A DNA stretch of 64,000 nt, from assembly GCF_016865235.1 (NCBI RefSeq), contig NZ_CP064030.1:3968001-4032000 (forward strand), read 5' to 3'. The notes below the pieces were generated by a model. That model saw only the letters and a list, made by a program, of their open reading frames with translations, was not told where the DNA came from and did no database searches. The first letter of the stretch is position 1. The number at the start of each line of letters is the position of its first letter. Of this stretch, positions 26,102-35,416 are shown piece after piece. The position numbers and the translations under genes are program-made. This DNA is from Dyella caseinilytica. Its GTDB lineage: Bacteria > Pseudomonadota > Gammaproteobacteria > Xanthomonadales > Rhodanobacteraceae.

Positions 26102-26704
26102 CTAACCCTTGGACAAGGGGGCGAACACGTGAGCGTGCTCACGCCGGATTCGCTCCCATTCGATCTTGAACCAAGGGGTAAAGGCCTCAGGTTTGGCTGC
26201 CATTTCCGCGTCGAGCGCGTCGGGCGAGATATAGCGCAAACCTGAAATCTCGTTCACATTCACGGTCGGCGCGTCGTCACTGCGACCCGCATAGACCCAG
26301 CACAACTCGTGCTCAGCACCGTCCGCATCGAACTGCGCGTGGTACTCGAACTTGAATAGATACTGCAGCTCGCAGGCCAGACCCAATTCTTCCTTCAGGC
26401 GGCGATGAATGGCGGTGTCCACCGTCTCGCCGCGACGCGGATGACTGCAGCAGGTGTTGGACCAGAAGCCTGGCCACAAGCGCTTGCCCGGCGCGCGCTG
26501 CTGCAACAGCAGCTCGCCCTTCGCGTTGAACACGAACAGCGAGAAGGCACGGTGCAACGTGCCCTCGCCTTCATGCGCCGAGGCCTTGTCGAGGAAGCCG
26601 ACTTCACGGTCCTCGTGATCGACCAGCACCAGGGGTTCGTCGTCGAAGGACACGATTTCGTTCGAGTCGCGCCACTCCTGACGCTCGAGCTCTTGGTTAT
26701 CCAA
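26102..26704 (-). CDS. idi: Isopentenyl-diphosphate delta-isomerase, type 1
   Basis: Interconverts IPP and DMAPP, needed because the mevalonate route yields only IPP. The 200-residue Nudix-fold protein has the active-site Cys in SNTCCSHPRRGE, the Nudix-like AIHRRLKEELGL, the Glu pair in HELCWVY, and conserved EISGLRYISPD and FTPWFKI. The likely start is a TTG at 26702-26704 with GGAGGT five bases upstream, inside the end of the fusion gene, so the two overlap by 8 bases and are coupled. An ATG ten codons upstream has no ribosome site. Confidence 0.94.
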   Translation of the reverse strand: MDNQELERQEWRDSNEIVSFDDEPLVLVDHEDREVGFLDKASAHEGEGTLHRAFSLFVFNAKGELLLQQRAPGKRLWPGFWSNTCCSHPRRGETVDTAIHRRLKEELGLACELQYLFKFEYHAQFDADGAEHELCWVYAGRSDDAPTVNVNEISGLRYISPDALDAEMAAKPEAFTPWFKIEWERIRREHAHVFAPLSKG

Positions 26705-28976
26705 TGTCCACCTCCATCGCCTGGTAACCGGCATCGCGCATGGCGGCCGCTACCTTTTCACGGTTCTGCGGGCACAGTGCGACGATCGATCCGCCACCAC
26801 CACCGCCCGTGAGCTTAGCGCCGAGTGCGCCGTGTTCACGTGCAATCTGCACCAGTTCTTCCACTTCCCAGCTCGATACGCGCAAGGCATTGAGCAGACC
26901 GTGGCAGATGTTCATCAAGTCGCCAAGACGTTCCAGATCGTATTGCTGCATGGCTTCCATACCTTGCAGCGTGAGGCCATCGATCTGTTGGAAGATGCCG
27001 TCATACAGCACTGGATTGCGCTGCCATGCCGTGCGCACCTTGCCAACCGTTACCGCGGTGAGGCTTTCCTTGCCGCTGATACCAATCACGATCGGAATGC
27101 GCTTGGGCAGGTGCAATTCACGCACCATCGGCGCGTCACCCTTCTTGCTGGCGCGCTTGTACAGCAGCGGCTTGCCGTAGGTGGCCACCGTGTTGTCGAT
27201 ACCCGAGGCCGAACCGTGTGCAACTTCTTCGCAACGGAACGCCAACGCGTTGATTTCTTCGTCGCCCAGGCCCAGCTTGTAGTGCTGGTCGAGCGCGCGG
27301 ATCACCGCCACTGCCATCGCCGCCGAACCACCCAGTCCCATCGCACGCGGCACGTTCGGGAACACTTCGATGCGCATGGAGCGCTCGGTGAGTTCCAGCG
27401 TGTCGAAGATGATGCCGAGCGAGCGCTGGAAGGAGTCGCGATGCGCCGGATCACGGTGCAGGCGATATTCCACACCCCAGCGCGGAATGAACATATCCAC
27501 GCCACCGGACTTGGTGTCCTGCGCCACCGCACGCACAGCCAGCGGCACCGGAGCGGCAATCGCATGGCTGCCGTAAACGACGGCATGCTCACCCAGAAGG
27601 ATGATCTTGCCGTGACCGCAGGCGCGATGATCGACGGCCGACTGCTCCGTGACATCCGGCACACCGCGCGACTCCTTGCGGACCTGATCGACGATTTCCT
27701 GGGCCTTCCAGATCTTGATCTCGCCGCTTTCCACCAGTCGCTCCACTACGGTGTCGAAGATTTCCGCAGTTGCGCCTGCGGCGACGGCGACACTGCGAGC
27801 GTGCAGTGTCATGTGACCTTGCTGGATGCCTTCGGTGACCAGCGCACGCAGCGCAGAGAAGTTCTGCGCCAGACCGACCGCGCCCATGATTTCCGCCAGC
27901 TCACGCGCCGTCTTGACGCCGAGCAGGCGCAGGTTGAGCGCCACCGTGGCGTTGGATTGCAGCGGACCACCGACGGTACCGACCTTCATCGGGATATCGA
28001 GCTCGCCGATCAGTTCACCCTTCTCACCTTTGTACCAACGTGTGAGCGAGGTGTAACGGCCGCCGCGCGCAGCGTAAGCGTGCGCAGCCGCTTCGATCGC
28101 GCGCCAGTCATTGCCGGTCGCCAGCGCAACGGCATCGACACCATTCATGATGCCTTTGTTGTGTGTCGCTGCACGGTAAGGATCGATGCTGGCAAATTCG
28201 TTCGCGAGCACGATGCCATCGCGCACTTCTTCGCCGGTGAAGCCCTTGCCGGTGAGATTCTCAACGGGAATCACGCAGCGCGCGCGCACCATCGAGCGAT
28301 CGGTCAAGTTGGAAAGAATGCGCAGGAAGACGCGGCCGCCAGTCATGGTTTCCACCAGCGAGGCGACGCCTTCGCACATGGTGTTAACCAGGTTGGCGCC
28401 CATCGCGTCGCGCGTATCGACCAACAGGTGCACCACCAGCATGTCGCCGCCTTCGGGGCGCGGATGCACGTGCACTTCCAGATCCTGTGCGCCACCACCA
28501 CGCGCCACCATCTGCGGATGCAGACTGTTGGCGAGATTGAGCAGCTCATCTTTACGTTGCAACAGCGCGGCCTTGGCGTGCGCAAGATGCGGCACGTCCA
28601 CCACCTGCACCTGGCCGATCAGCACCGGCTCGGTGCTCTCGACGGTAAAGCCGCCGGTGCCACGCACGACTTTGGCAGCCGAGGACAACGCGGCAACGAT
28701 CGACGGTTCTTCCACCACCAACGGCACGATGTAGTCGCGATGGTTGACCAGGAAGTTGAGCCCAAGGCCGACCGGCAGACCCATCACGCCGACGACGTTC
28801 TCGATCATCTTGTCGGCTTTGTGGATCTTCAGCGTGTGCTCGCCGGAGACCAGCGACTGATAATCCTCGGCCGATAGCCAGCCGCGCTCATGCATAACGC
28901 GAACACGGTCAGAGACCGAAAGCTTGTAGAAAGCGGGAAATCGGGACCGTTCGGCACTCGATGATTCGGCGCTCAT
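26697..28976 (-). CDS. HMG-CoA reductase (class II)-mevalonate kinase fusion
   Basis: One uninterrupted 759-residue frame joins two mevalonate-pathway enzymes. Residues 15-440 are a class II HMG-CoA reductase: E59 (MIENVVG), the DAMGANLVNTM segment (190-200), K274 (THNKGIMNG), D290 and H392 (MTLHARSVA) are the four catalytic positions. Residues 450-759 are a GHMP mevalonate kinase: GHGKIILLGEHAVVYG (454-469), MGLGGSAAM (547-555), the Asp of SGIDNTVATYG (594) and KLTGGGGGGS (721-730). No linker separates them. ATG 28976 is preferred to a GTG twelve codons upstream. The mvaK2 stop is 76 bases upstream and idi overlaps the end. Both domains look active. I do not recall this domain pairing being described. 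Confidence 0.93.
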   Translation of the reverse strand: MSAESSSAERSRFPAFYKLSVSDRVRVMHERGWLSAEDYQSLVSGEHTLKIHKADKMIENVVGVMGLPVGLGLNFLVNHRDYIVPLVVEEPSIVAALSSAAKVVRGTGGFTVESTEPVLIGQVQVVDVPHLAHAKAALLQRKDELLNLANSLHPQMVARGGGAQDLEVHVHPRPEGGDMLVVHLLVDTRDAMGANLVNTMCEGVASLVETMTGGRVFLRILSNLTDRSMVRARCVIPVENLTGKGFTGEEVRDGIVLANEFASIDPYRAATHNKGIMNGVDAVALATGNDWRAIEAAAHAYAARGGRYTSLTRWYKGEKGELIGELDIPMKVGTVGGPLQSNATVALNLRLLGVKTARELAEIMGAVGLAQNFSALRALVTEGIQQGHMTLHARSVAVAAGATAEIFDTVVERLVESGEIKIWKAQEIVDQVRKESRGVPDVTEQSAVDHRACGHGKIILLGEHAVVYGSHAIAAPVPLAVRAVAQDTKSGGVDMFIPRWGVEYRLHRDPAHRDSFQRSLGIIFDTLELTERSMRIEVFPNVPRAMGLGGSAAMAVAVIRALDQHYKLGLGDEEINALAFRCEEVAHGSASGIDNTVATYGKPLLYKRASKKGDAPMVRELHLPKRIPIVIGISGKESLTAVTVGKVRTAWQRNPVLYDGIFQQIDGLTLQGMEAMQQYDLERLGDLMNICHGLLNALRVSSWEVEELVQIAREHGALGAKLTGGGGGGSIVALCPQNREKVAAAMRDAGYQAMEVDIG

Positions 28977-29052
28977 ACCGTAAGCACTCCGTATAGGTCG
29001 TAGGTCATGCACCCCAACGTCAGGTCGTTGTGTGCAGCACGAACGTTAGCGA

Positions 29053-30156
29053 TCACGTCAAAATCCTGGTGGGGGGAAGATTTGGCGTCTGACGCATATG
29101 GCTGCTGATCCCATGAGAATCAAGTCCCAGGGGCACGACATGCATGCCGGCCGAAACAATGGCGCGTTCAAATGTCGCCAACCTTTCTGCATTGTCGGCA
29201 AAAACGACGCCGAAGTCGCCACCTGCGCCGCAGGGCTTATAGCTGACACCAGCCTGAGATGCCATATCCGCCAGCTTTTTCTGCTCGGGCGAATAGATCT
29301 CCAGACCGCATGCATGGCCAAAGGCTTGCAGGGCTGATGCGTAGTCATCCGTAAGCCGGATGAAAGACTCAGCATCCTTGCGGTCCAGCGCCTTCAGCGC
29401 TGCGTCGGAAAGATGCCCCAACTCACTCATATGCGATGTGTAATCAGCAGCACGATGCTCCCGCCATTGGGCAAGTCGCTGCAGAAAATCATGGGTCGAG
29501 ACCGATTGCCCCGACCACACGAACAAGCAATGCACGCCAGCCATCGGCCACTGTAGCGAGGTGAAGGTGGGTTCACGCGCCTGTCCCACTAACTGGTAGC
29601 GGATCAATCCGCCGGCCACGCTGGCAGCAACATCCACGCCACTGCCACGACCACCTTGCCAGCCGCCGTGCATATGAAAAAGACGGCGCAGCCACTGCGT
29701 GCGATCACTCAACACGTCGGCATGACCAGCCAGTGCTGCCAATGCAGAGGCGAGCGCAACAGTCAGTGCAGCACTGGAACCCAGTCCCAGTTTGGCGCGC
29801 GGCTCGCTGTCTGCATGGAAGAAACCGGATGTATCCAGATGCAGGCTGAAGCCCCCAGCGTTAACCGGAGCCAGGCCTTCGCGCACCAGCCCCTGCCACA
29901 CGTGTTCGACCAGCGAAAGCTTGCCTGCCGTGGTCGCATCACACTGCCAGCGCCACGTGCTGCCATCGATCACCGCGTGTGCATCGCTGATGCCAAGATC
30001 CGGTGCATGCACATGGCATACACGATCTTCGTGCGTCTCGATGCGCACATTCGCGCGACGATCCACCGCCAACACCAGCGCCGGCGCACCTTCCAGTACG
30101 GCGTACTCGCCCAGCAAAACCAGCTTGCCGGGGGCGCTTGCGGTGAGTTCCATCAT
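29053..30156 (-). CDS. mvaK2: Phosphomevalonate kinase
   Basis: Phosphorylates mevalonate-5-phosphate to the diphosphate. The 367-residue GHMP kinase starts MMELTASAPGKLVLLGEYAVLEGAPALVLAV, has the ATP loop LGLGSSAALTVALASAL, a GGRGSGVDVAASVAGGLIRY segment and the C-terminal CGAGGDFGVVF. These fit phosphomevalonate kinase rather than mevalonate kinase. The ATG at 30154-30156 overlaps the mvaD stop (ATGA); the open frame extends upstream but only over mvaD. Its presence shows the classical phosphomevalonate route rather than archaeal variants. Confidence 0.93.
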   Translation of the reverse strand: MMELTASAPGKLVLLGEYAVLEGAPALVLAVDRRANVRIETHEDRVCHVHAPDLGISDAHAVIDGSTWRWQCDATTAGKLSLVEHVWQGLVREGLAPVNAGGFSLHLDTSGFFHADSEPRAKLGLGSSAALTVALASALAALAGHADVLSDRTQWLRRLFHMHGGWQGGRGSGVDVAASVAGGLIRYQLVGQAREPTFTSLQWPMAGVHCLFVWSGQSVSTHDFLQRLAQWREHRAADYTSHMSELGHLSDAALKALDRKDAESFIRLTDDYASALQAFGHACGLEIYSPEQKKLADMASQAGVSYKPCGAGGDFGVVFADNAERLATFERAIVSAGMHVVPLGLDSHGISSHMRQTPNLPPTRILT

Positions 30157-31181
30157 GTCGCCAGCTCGCTCGCCGGTATCGCGCGCGCGCCGGCCCCGAG
30201 GCCGGTATCGAGCACATCGAGCACACCGGGCACATCGGCCAGCGCCGCCTTCACTTGCTCGATCGCCGACGGCGCACAGACCGCTTTCAATTGCGGACCC
30301 GCATCCACGGTGAAGAACACCGGCACCCCTTGCTGACGCAACGCACGCACACGATGCATGCACTCCACTGTGGTGCCGTTCCAATAGAGCAAGCCAGGCT
30401 GTGACGCCATGGCCAGCGCGTGCATCTTGAGGCAGCTGTATTCGGAAATCGCCGCAAGCGCGTCGAAATCTCGCGCAAGAATGGCATTGCGCGCGACATC
30501 CAGATCGGCTTCCTGCGTATCGATCCAAGCCGATTGATAAGGCGACGTCTGCGCCGTACGGCACATGCCTTCAGTGGAACCAATCTGCTTGGCAGCCCTG
30601 GACGTAATCGCCACCGCCACGCGCAGTGGCCATGCGTCGGCATCAAGCAACGGACGCGCCACCGAATCGGTGCCATCGGCAAGCTGGCCGTGCGCCCATT
30701 CCACATAACCGCCGAAGATGGAGCGTGCAGCCGAACCGGAGCAACGGCGCGCCAGCACCGATTGCTCTGCCAGACTCAGCTCAAGACCCAGTGCACGCGC
30801 GCCGGCATGCACCAACGCGGCAAAACCCGAGGCCGAAGAGGCCAGGCCAGCGGCGGTGGGAAAGTTGTTTTGGCTTGCTACTTCGGCGCCGTAGTCCACA
30901 CCGGCGCGCTGCCGCAGGAGATCCATGCAGGCAGTGACACGCTTGGCCTCAGCTTCATCGCTGCGGCCGTTGAGGCTGACCACATCGTGCTTTTGCCCCG
31001 GCACGAAACGCACGTCGGTGCGCGTCCACAGGCTGTCGAGCGTAATGGAGATGGAACCGACCACCGGCAGGTTGAGCGCGGTATCCCGCTTGCCCCAGTA
31101 CTTGACCAGCGCGATGTTCGGCTGGGCTTGCGAGGCAGCATGCAGGGCTCCGGATGCATCGGCGCGTGGTTCGAAATTCAT
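30153..31181 (-). CDS. mvaD: Diphosphomevalonate decarboxylase
   Basis: ATP-dependent decarboxylation of mevalonate diphosphate to isopentenyl diphosphate. The 342-residue protein has NIALVKYWGKRD (from residue 22), the GHMP loop NFPTAAGLASSASGFAAL, SGSAARSIFGGYVEW, and the Asp of FTVDAGPQLKAVC, which are diagnostic of this enzyme. It is the first gene of the mvaD-mvaK2-fusion-idi run and lies about 50 bases downstream of the DUF2147 gene, with no clear terminator between, so they may be cotranscribed. Confidence 0.96.
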   Translation of the reverse strand: MNFEPRADASGALHAASQAQPNIALVKYWGKRDTALNLPVVGSISITLDSLWTRTDVRFVPGQKHDVVSLNGRSDEAEAKRVTACMDLLRQRAGVDYGAEVASQNNFPTAAGLASSASGFAALVHAGARALGLELSLAEQSVLARRCSGSAARSIFGGYVEWAHGQLADGTDSVARPLLDADAWPLRVAVAITSRAAKQIGSTEGMCRTAQTSPYQSAWIDTQEADLDVARNAILARDFDALAAISEYSCLKMHALAMASQPGLLYWNGTTVECMHRVRALRQQGVPVFFTVDAGPQLKAVCAPSAIEQVKAALADVPGVLDVLDTGLGAGARAIPASELAT

Positions 31182-31231
31182 ACGTCTCGCAGGGGAAGAG
31201 GAGTCAATAAAAATACAAGCCGGACAAAGGG

Positions 31232-31801
31232 TTACTTGTCTGGCGCAGCCATCACAAAGGGTAAGCCACCACTAACGGGGGTTCGCATGGTGACCCGGCT
31301 CCATACGGTATTTCCGCCAATCAGGCTGATGCCGATGTAGCCACGCAGTTGCAGCCGGCTAGGGCCGAGCAACCGGACCAGACAATTATACGTCCGTCCG
31401 TTATCGGAATTATAAACGCGGCCGCCGACCCACTTTCCGTTACTGGCGTCATAGCTCAGCCCTTTGAGCAGCCGCAGGCCGGTCAGGGGCTGGGAGCGCA
31501 AGGCCGGATCAGGGTTGTGGCGATCCGTGACGATCTTGCCGTTGAGCTCGGGACCATCCTCCGGACCGTACGTATCATGCAGCTGCCAGAGGATGTAGCC
31601 CTGGTATTCGTCGCCGACCTGTTCAATCCGAATCACGGCGTCGCGGCTTTCCACCAGCCAGTCACCGACGATCGCCGAGGGCCCGGACGGGACATAGCCG
31701 TCATGAGCCAGTACTTGTCCGACTCCTGACCAAAGCAACAAAAACCCAAGCAAGGACAGGCAAAAGCGCTGAAACATACGTCTGCGTAGCGCTATCTTCA
31801 T
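31232..31801 (-). CDS. DUF2147 secreted protein
   Basis: A 189-residue protein with a signal peptide (about residues 1-32; LSLLGFLLLWSGVGQVLA then HDG). The rest is a DUF2147 domain: IVGDWLVESRDAVIRIEQVGDEYQGYILW, GLRLLKGLSYDASNGKWVGGRVYNSDNGRTYNC and LRGYIGISLIGGNTVWSRV. The biochemical role is unknown. The ATG at 31799-31801 with AAGGG upstream fits the signal peptide; the longer frame would overlap hpnI. It is divergent from hpnI and upstream of mvaD. DUF2147 genes recur next to hopanoid or envelope genes, but a link is not proven. Confidence 0.85.
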   Translation of the reverse strand: MKIALRRRMFQRFCLSLLGFLLLWSGVGQVLAHDGYVPSGPSAIVGDWLVESRDAVIRIEQVGDEYQGYILWQLHDTYGPEDGPELNGKIVTDRHNPDPALRSQPLTGLRLLKGLSYDASNGKWVGGRVYNSDNGRTYNCLVRLLGPSRLQLRGYIGISLIGGNTVWSRVTMRTPVSGGLPFVMAAPDK

Positions 31802-31880
31802 CACGCACCCTTGCATGGATGAGGGTTGAACCCAATGTCTGCGCCCCTCGGGGCTTTGCGTGCCGGTAGCATAAACATCC

Positions 31881-33029
31881 ATGTCGTTGAGCTGGATTAT
31901 CACTGCCATTATCCATGGACTGGGCATCGCATTGGCCTTTGCCGCGGCCGGCTATGCCTGCGTCGCCTTGTGGGCGGTGCTCAAAGCGGCCCGCGCACCG
32001 AGGGCCGATGGCGGCAGGAAGCCCCAACCCGCCACCGTACTCAAGCCGCTGCACGGCGCCGAACCGCGTCTTTATGAAAATCTGCGCAGCTTCTGCCTGC
32101 AGGTGCACCCGGATTACCAACTGGTTTTCGGTGTACGCGAAGCGAATGACCCCGCCATCGCAGTCGTGCAGCGGCTCCGCGCCGAATTTCCGCAACGATC
32201 GATCGCATTGGTCGTGGATTCGCGCGTGTACGGCGCAAACTTCAAAGTCAGCAACCTGATAAACATGATGCCCCAGGCTCAGCATGATTGGTTGGTGCTG
32301 GCCGACGCAGATATCAGCGTTCCTCCCGACTATCTGACGCGCGTCACGGCACCGCTGGCCGATCCTGGCGTCGGCATTGTGACCTGCCTCTATCACGGCA
32401 TCCCCGGCCCTTCGTTCTGGTCGCGGCTTGGCCGCCTGTTCATCGATGACTGGTTCGCACCCTCCGTACGCTTATCGCATGCGTTCGGATCCACGCGTTT
32501 CGCCTTCGGCTCGACCATTGCCCTGCGCCGCAATGCCCTGCAGACCATCGGCGGCTTCGAAGCCCTGCGCGATACCCTGGCCGATGATTTCTGGCTGGGT
32601 GAGCTCACCCGCCGCGCCGGTTTACGAACCGTTCTGTCGGACGTCGTAGTGGGCACGGATGTTGGCGAAAGCAAACTGAAAGACTTGTGGACGCATGAAT
32701 TGCGCTGGCTGCGCACTATCCGATCCATCGCCCCGGCCGGTTTTGCCATGACGTTCGTCTGTTTCACCTCGCCTTTATTGCTGCTGGGACTATGCCTGGC
32801 TCCAGGCGCCATCACTGCCGGCCTTGCCGTACTCGGTGGCGGAGCGCGGGTTTTGCTACACTTTTTACAGCGGCGCACCAGTGATCAAGCCTTTGCCTGG
32901 CATGAGGTCCTGTTGATCCCCCTCCGCGACACCTTATTGCTGATGGAATGGGCAGCAGCCCTCGCCGGTTGGCAGGTAAGATGGCGCGGTCAGGTTATGC
33001 ATGCTCGAAGCGGCGGTTCAGCGCCGTAG
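31881..33029 (+). CDS. hpnI: Hopanoid glycosyltransferase HpnI
   Basis: Transfers an N-acetylglucosamine unit to bacteriohopanetetrol before HpnK and HpnJ act. The 382-residue protein resembles ceramide glucosyltransferases: N-terminal membrane segment, TVLKPLHGAEPRLYENLRSFCLQ, the DADISV motif, ADDFWLGELTRRAG, and two or three hydrophobic segments near the C-terminus. No Shine-Dalgarno site is obvious before ATG 31881. It is the first gene of the plus-strand hpnI-J-K-L-diiron run. Confidence 0.93.
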   Translation: MSLSWIITAIIHGLGIALAFAAAGYACVALWAVLKAARAPRADGGRKPQPATVLKPLHGAEPRLYENLRSFCLQVHPDYQLVFGVREANDPAIAVVQRLRAEFPQRSIALVVDSRVYGANFKVSNLINMMPQAQHDWLVLADADISVPPDYLTRVTAPLADPGVGIVTCLYHGIPGPSFWSRLGRLFIDDWFAPSVRLSHAFGSTRFAFGSTIALRRNALQTIGGFEALRDTLADDFWLGELTRRAGLRTVLSDVVVGTDVGESKLKDLWTHELRWLRTIRSIAPAGFAMTFVCFTSPLLLLGLCLAPGAITAGLAVLGGGARVLLHFLQRRTSDQAFAWHEVLLIPLRDTLLLMEWAAALAGWQVRWRGQVMHARSGGSAP

Positions 33030-33095
33030 ACCTAAGATTTTTGAACTATCTGCTGTCCCTGGGCACGGTATGTGCCTCCGCAGGAGTCCTCCGTA

Positions 33096-34523
33096 ATGAA
33101 AACGCTTTTTCTGCAAGCTCCCTCCTTCGACGGCTTTGATGGTGGCGCCGGTTCGCGCTATCAGGCCAAACGCGAAATCAAGAGCTTCTGGTATCCGACC
33201 TGGCTGGCACAGCCGGCTGCGATGGTGCCCGACTCACGCGTGCTTGACGCTCCCGCCGATGAAATCTCGGTGGAAGACAGCCTGCGTATCGCCGAGGGCT
33301 ACGATCTGGTGATCATCCACACCAGTACGCCGTCATTCCCGACCGATGCCAAGTTCGCTGAGCTGCTGAAAGAGCGCAAACCGAACGTGCTGGTCGGCCT
33401 GGTTGGCGCAAAGGTCGCGGTGGATCCGACCGGCTCGCTCACCGCTTCGGCGGCGATCGATTTTGTCGCGCGCGAAGAGTTCGACTACACCTGCAAGGAA
33501 GTGGCCGAAGGCCGTCCGTTCGAAAGCATCACCGGCATCAGCTACAAGCTGGCCGACGGCAGCGTGCAGCACAATCCGCCGCGCGCGATGATCGAGAACA
33601 TGGACGACCTGCCCTTCGTGGCGCCGATCTACAAGCGCGACCTGAAGATCAGCAACTACTTCATCGGCTATCTCAACTACCCGTACGTGTCGATCTACAC
33701 GGGCCGTGGCTGCCGCTCCAAGTGCACCTTCTGCCTGTGGCCGCAGACCGTTGGTGGTCATCGCTACCGCACGCGTTCGGCCGCGAACGTGCTGGCTGAA
33801 GCGAAGTGGATCAAGGAGAACATGCCCGAAGTGAAGGAGCTGATGTTCGACGACGACACCTTCACCGACAGCTCCAACATGGAGCGCGTGCACGACATCG
33901 CACGCGGCCTCGGCGCGATGGGCTGGACGTGGTCGTGCAATGCCAAGGCGAACGTGCCGTACGAATCGCTGAAGATCATGAAGGAAAACGGTCTGCGCCT
34001 GCTGCTCGTGGGTTACGAGTCGGGCGACGATCAGATCCTGCACAACATCAAGAAGGGTCTGCGCACCGATATCGCGCGCCGCTTCACCGAAGACTGCCGC
34101 AAGCTGGGCATCATGATCCACGGCACCTTCATTCTCGGCCTGCCGGGCGAGACCAAGGAAACGATCGACAAGACGATCCAGTTCGCCAAAGAGATCAATC
34201 CGCACACCATCCAGGTGTCGCTGGCCGCGCCGTATCCGGGCACCTCGCTGTACAAGCAGGCGGTCGAAAGCGGCTGGCTGAAGGAAAACGAAGCGGTCAA
34301 CCTGGTCAACGACAAGGGCGTGCAGCTGGCGTTGATCGAATACCCGCACCTGTCCAAGCAGGACATCTTCCACGGCGTCGAAAAGTTCTATCGGGCGTTC
34401 TATTTCCGCCCGTCCAAGATCTGGGAAATCGTCAAGGAAATGCTGACCAGTTGGGACATGATGAAGCGTCGTCTGCGTGAGGGTGTGGAGTTCTTCCGCT
34501 TCCTGCGCGCACACGAGGCGTGA
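33096..34523 (+). CDS. hpnJ: Hopanoid radical SAM enzyme HpnJ
   Basis: B12-binding-type radical SAM protein needed to convert glucosaminyl bacteriohopanetetrol into the cyclitol ether by ring contraction. The 475-residue product has an N-terminal cobalamin-domain-like part (residues 1-150), the cluster motif GRGCRSKCTFCLWP (near residue 205), then a barrel with ELMFDDDTFTDS, LLVGYESGDDQIL and FILGLPGETKET. ATG 33096 has GGAG upstream and gives the usual MKTLFLQAPSF start. It lies between hpnI and hpnK. Confidence 0.95.
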   Translation: MKTLFLQAPSFDGFDGGAGSRYQAKREIKSFWYPTWLAQPAAMVPDSRVLDAPADEISVEDSLRIAEGYDLVIIHTSTPSFPTDAKFAELLKERKPNVLVGLVGAKVAVDPTGSLTASAAIDFVAREEFDYTCKEVAEGRPFESITGISYKLADGSVQHNPPRAMIENMDDLPFVAPIYKRDLKISNYFIGYLNYPYVSIYTGRGCRSKCTFCLWPQTVGGHRYRTRSAANVLAEAKWIKENMPEVKELMFDDDTFTDSSNMERVHDIARGLGAMGWTWSCNAKANVPYESLKIMKENGLRLLLVGYESGDDQILHNIKKGLRTDIARRFTEDCRKLGIMIHGTFILGLPGETKETIDKTIQFAKEINPHTIQVSLAAPYPGTSLYKQAVESGWLKENEAVNLVNDKGVQLALIEYPHLSKQDIFHGVEKFYRAFYFRPSKIWEIVKEMLTSWDMMKRRLREGVEFFRFLRAHEA

Positions 34524-34582
34524 GCGGGTCAGCGTATGTATTCGCTGCACGGTCGGCTACAGCTTCTTGAGGTTTAACGACC

Positions 34583-35416
34583 GTGCAGACCTCGCTCAAC
34601 ACGGCGATCCGCCCACGGCTGATCGTCACTGCGGACGACTTCGGTCTGCACGAAGCCGTCAATGAAGCCGTCGAACGCGGCTATCGTGATGGCGTGCTGC
34701 GTGCGGCCAGCCTGATGGTGGCCGCACCGGCCGCGGCCGACGCCGTTGTCCGCGCCAAGGAAAATCCAGGTCTCGCAGTGGGGTTGCACCTGGTGCTCGC
34801 AGACGGTCGCGCCATGCTGCCGCCGTCGCGCATTCCGGATCTGGTCGATGCGCAAGGCATGTTCAACTCGGACATGGTGCGCAACGGCTTTCGCTTCTTC
34901 TTCCTGCCGCATGTTCGGCGCCAGCTGGCCGATGAGATCCGCGCGCAGTTCGAAGCGTTCGCTGCGACAGGCCTGCCGCTCGACCACGTCAATGCGCACA
35001 AGCATTTTCATCTGCATCCGACGATTCTTACGATGATGCTGACGATCGGCCGGGAGCACGGTCTGCGTGCGATCCGCCTGCCATCGGAGCCCGGCATGGG
35101 TCCTTGGTTGCGGCCGTGGTTGGCGCTGATGCGCTGGCGCATGGACAAGGCCGGCATGACCTACAACGATCACGTTTATGGGTTGCGCCACAGTGGCGGC
35201 ATGGATGAAGCGGTCATGCTGGATATCTTGCGCGAGCTACCCGATGGCCTTTCCGAGGTTTATCTGCATCCCGCATCACACGGCCACCTGACTGAAAGCA
35301 TGGTCGACTACCGACATACCGACGAACTTGCCGCTTTGCTGTCTGTACGCGTACGCGACGTGATCGCCGAGCGCTATCAGTTGTGCAACGGCTTCTCTGA
35401 TCCGGCGGCCGCATGA
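34583..35416 (+). CDS. hpnK: Hopanoid deacetylase HpnK (YdjC/ChbG fold)
   Basis: Removes the acetyl group from N-acetylglucosaminyl bacteriohopanetetrol. The 277-residue protein shows the YdjC metal-site motifs: LIVTADDFGLHEAVNEAV (Asp pair), GLHLVL, and DHVNAHKHFHLHP with the His ligands. The start is a GTG at 34583 with GAGG upstream. The stop overlaps the hpnL start (ATGA). Confidence 0.92.
   Translation: MQTSLNTAIRPRLIVTADDFGLHEAVNEAVERGYRDGVLRAASLMVAAPAAADAVVRAKENPGLAVGLHLVLADGRAMLPPSRIPDLVDAQGMFNSDMVRNGFRFFFLPHVRRQLADEIRAQFEAFAATGLPLDHVNAHKHFHLHPTILTMMLTIGREHGLRAIRLPSEPGMGPWLRPWLALMRWRMDKAGMTYNDHVYGLRHSGGMDEAVMLDILRELPDGLSEVYLHPASHGHLTESMVDYRHTDELAALLSVRVRDVIAERYQLCNGFSDPAAA

Noticed and set aside
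26832..28877. A 681-codon open frame on the plus strand
   Set aside because: Antisense shadow of the reductase-kinase fusion with Arg/His/Gln-rich, motif-free translation.
29053..30564. Longer phosphomevalonate kinase starting at 30564
   Set aside because: The extension only re-reads mvaD in another frame; the ATGA junction at 30153-30156 gives the normal family start.
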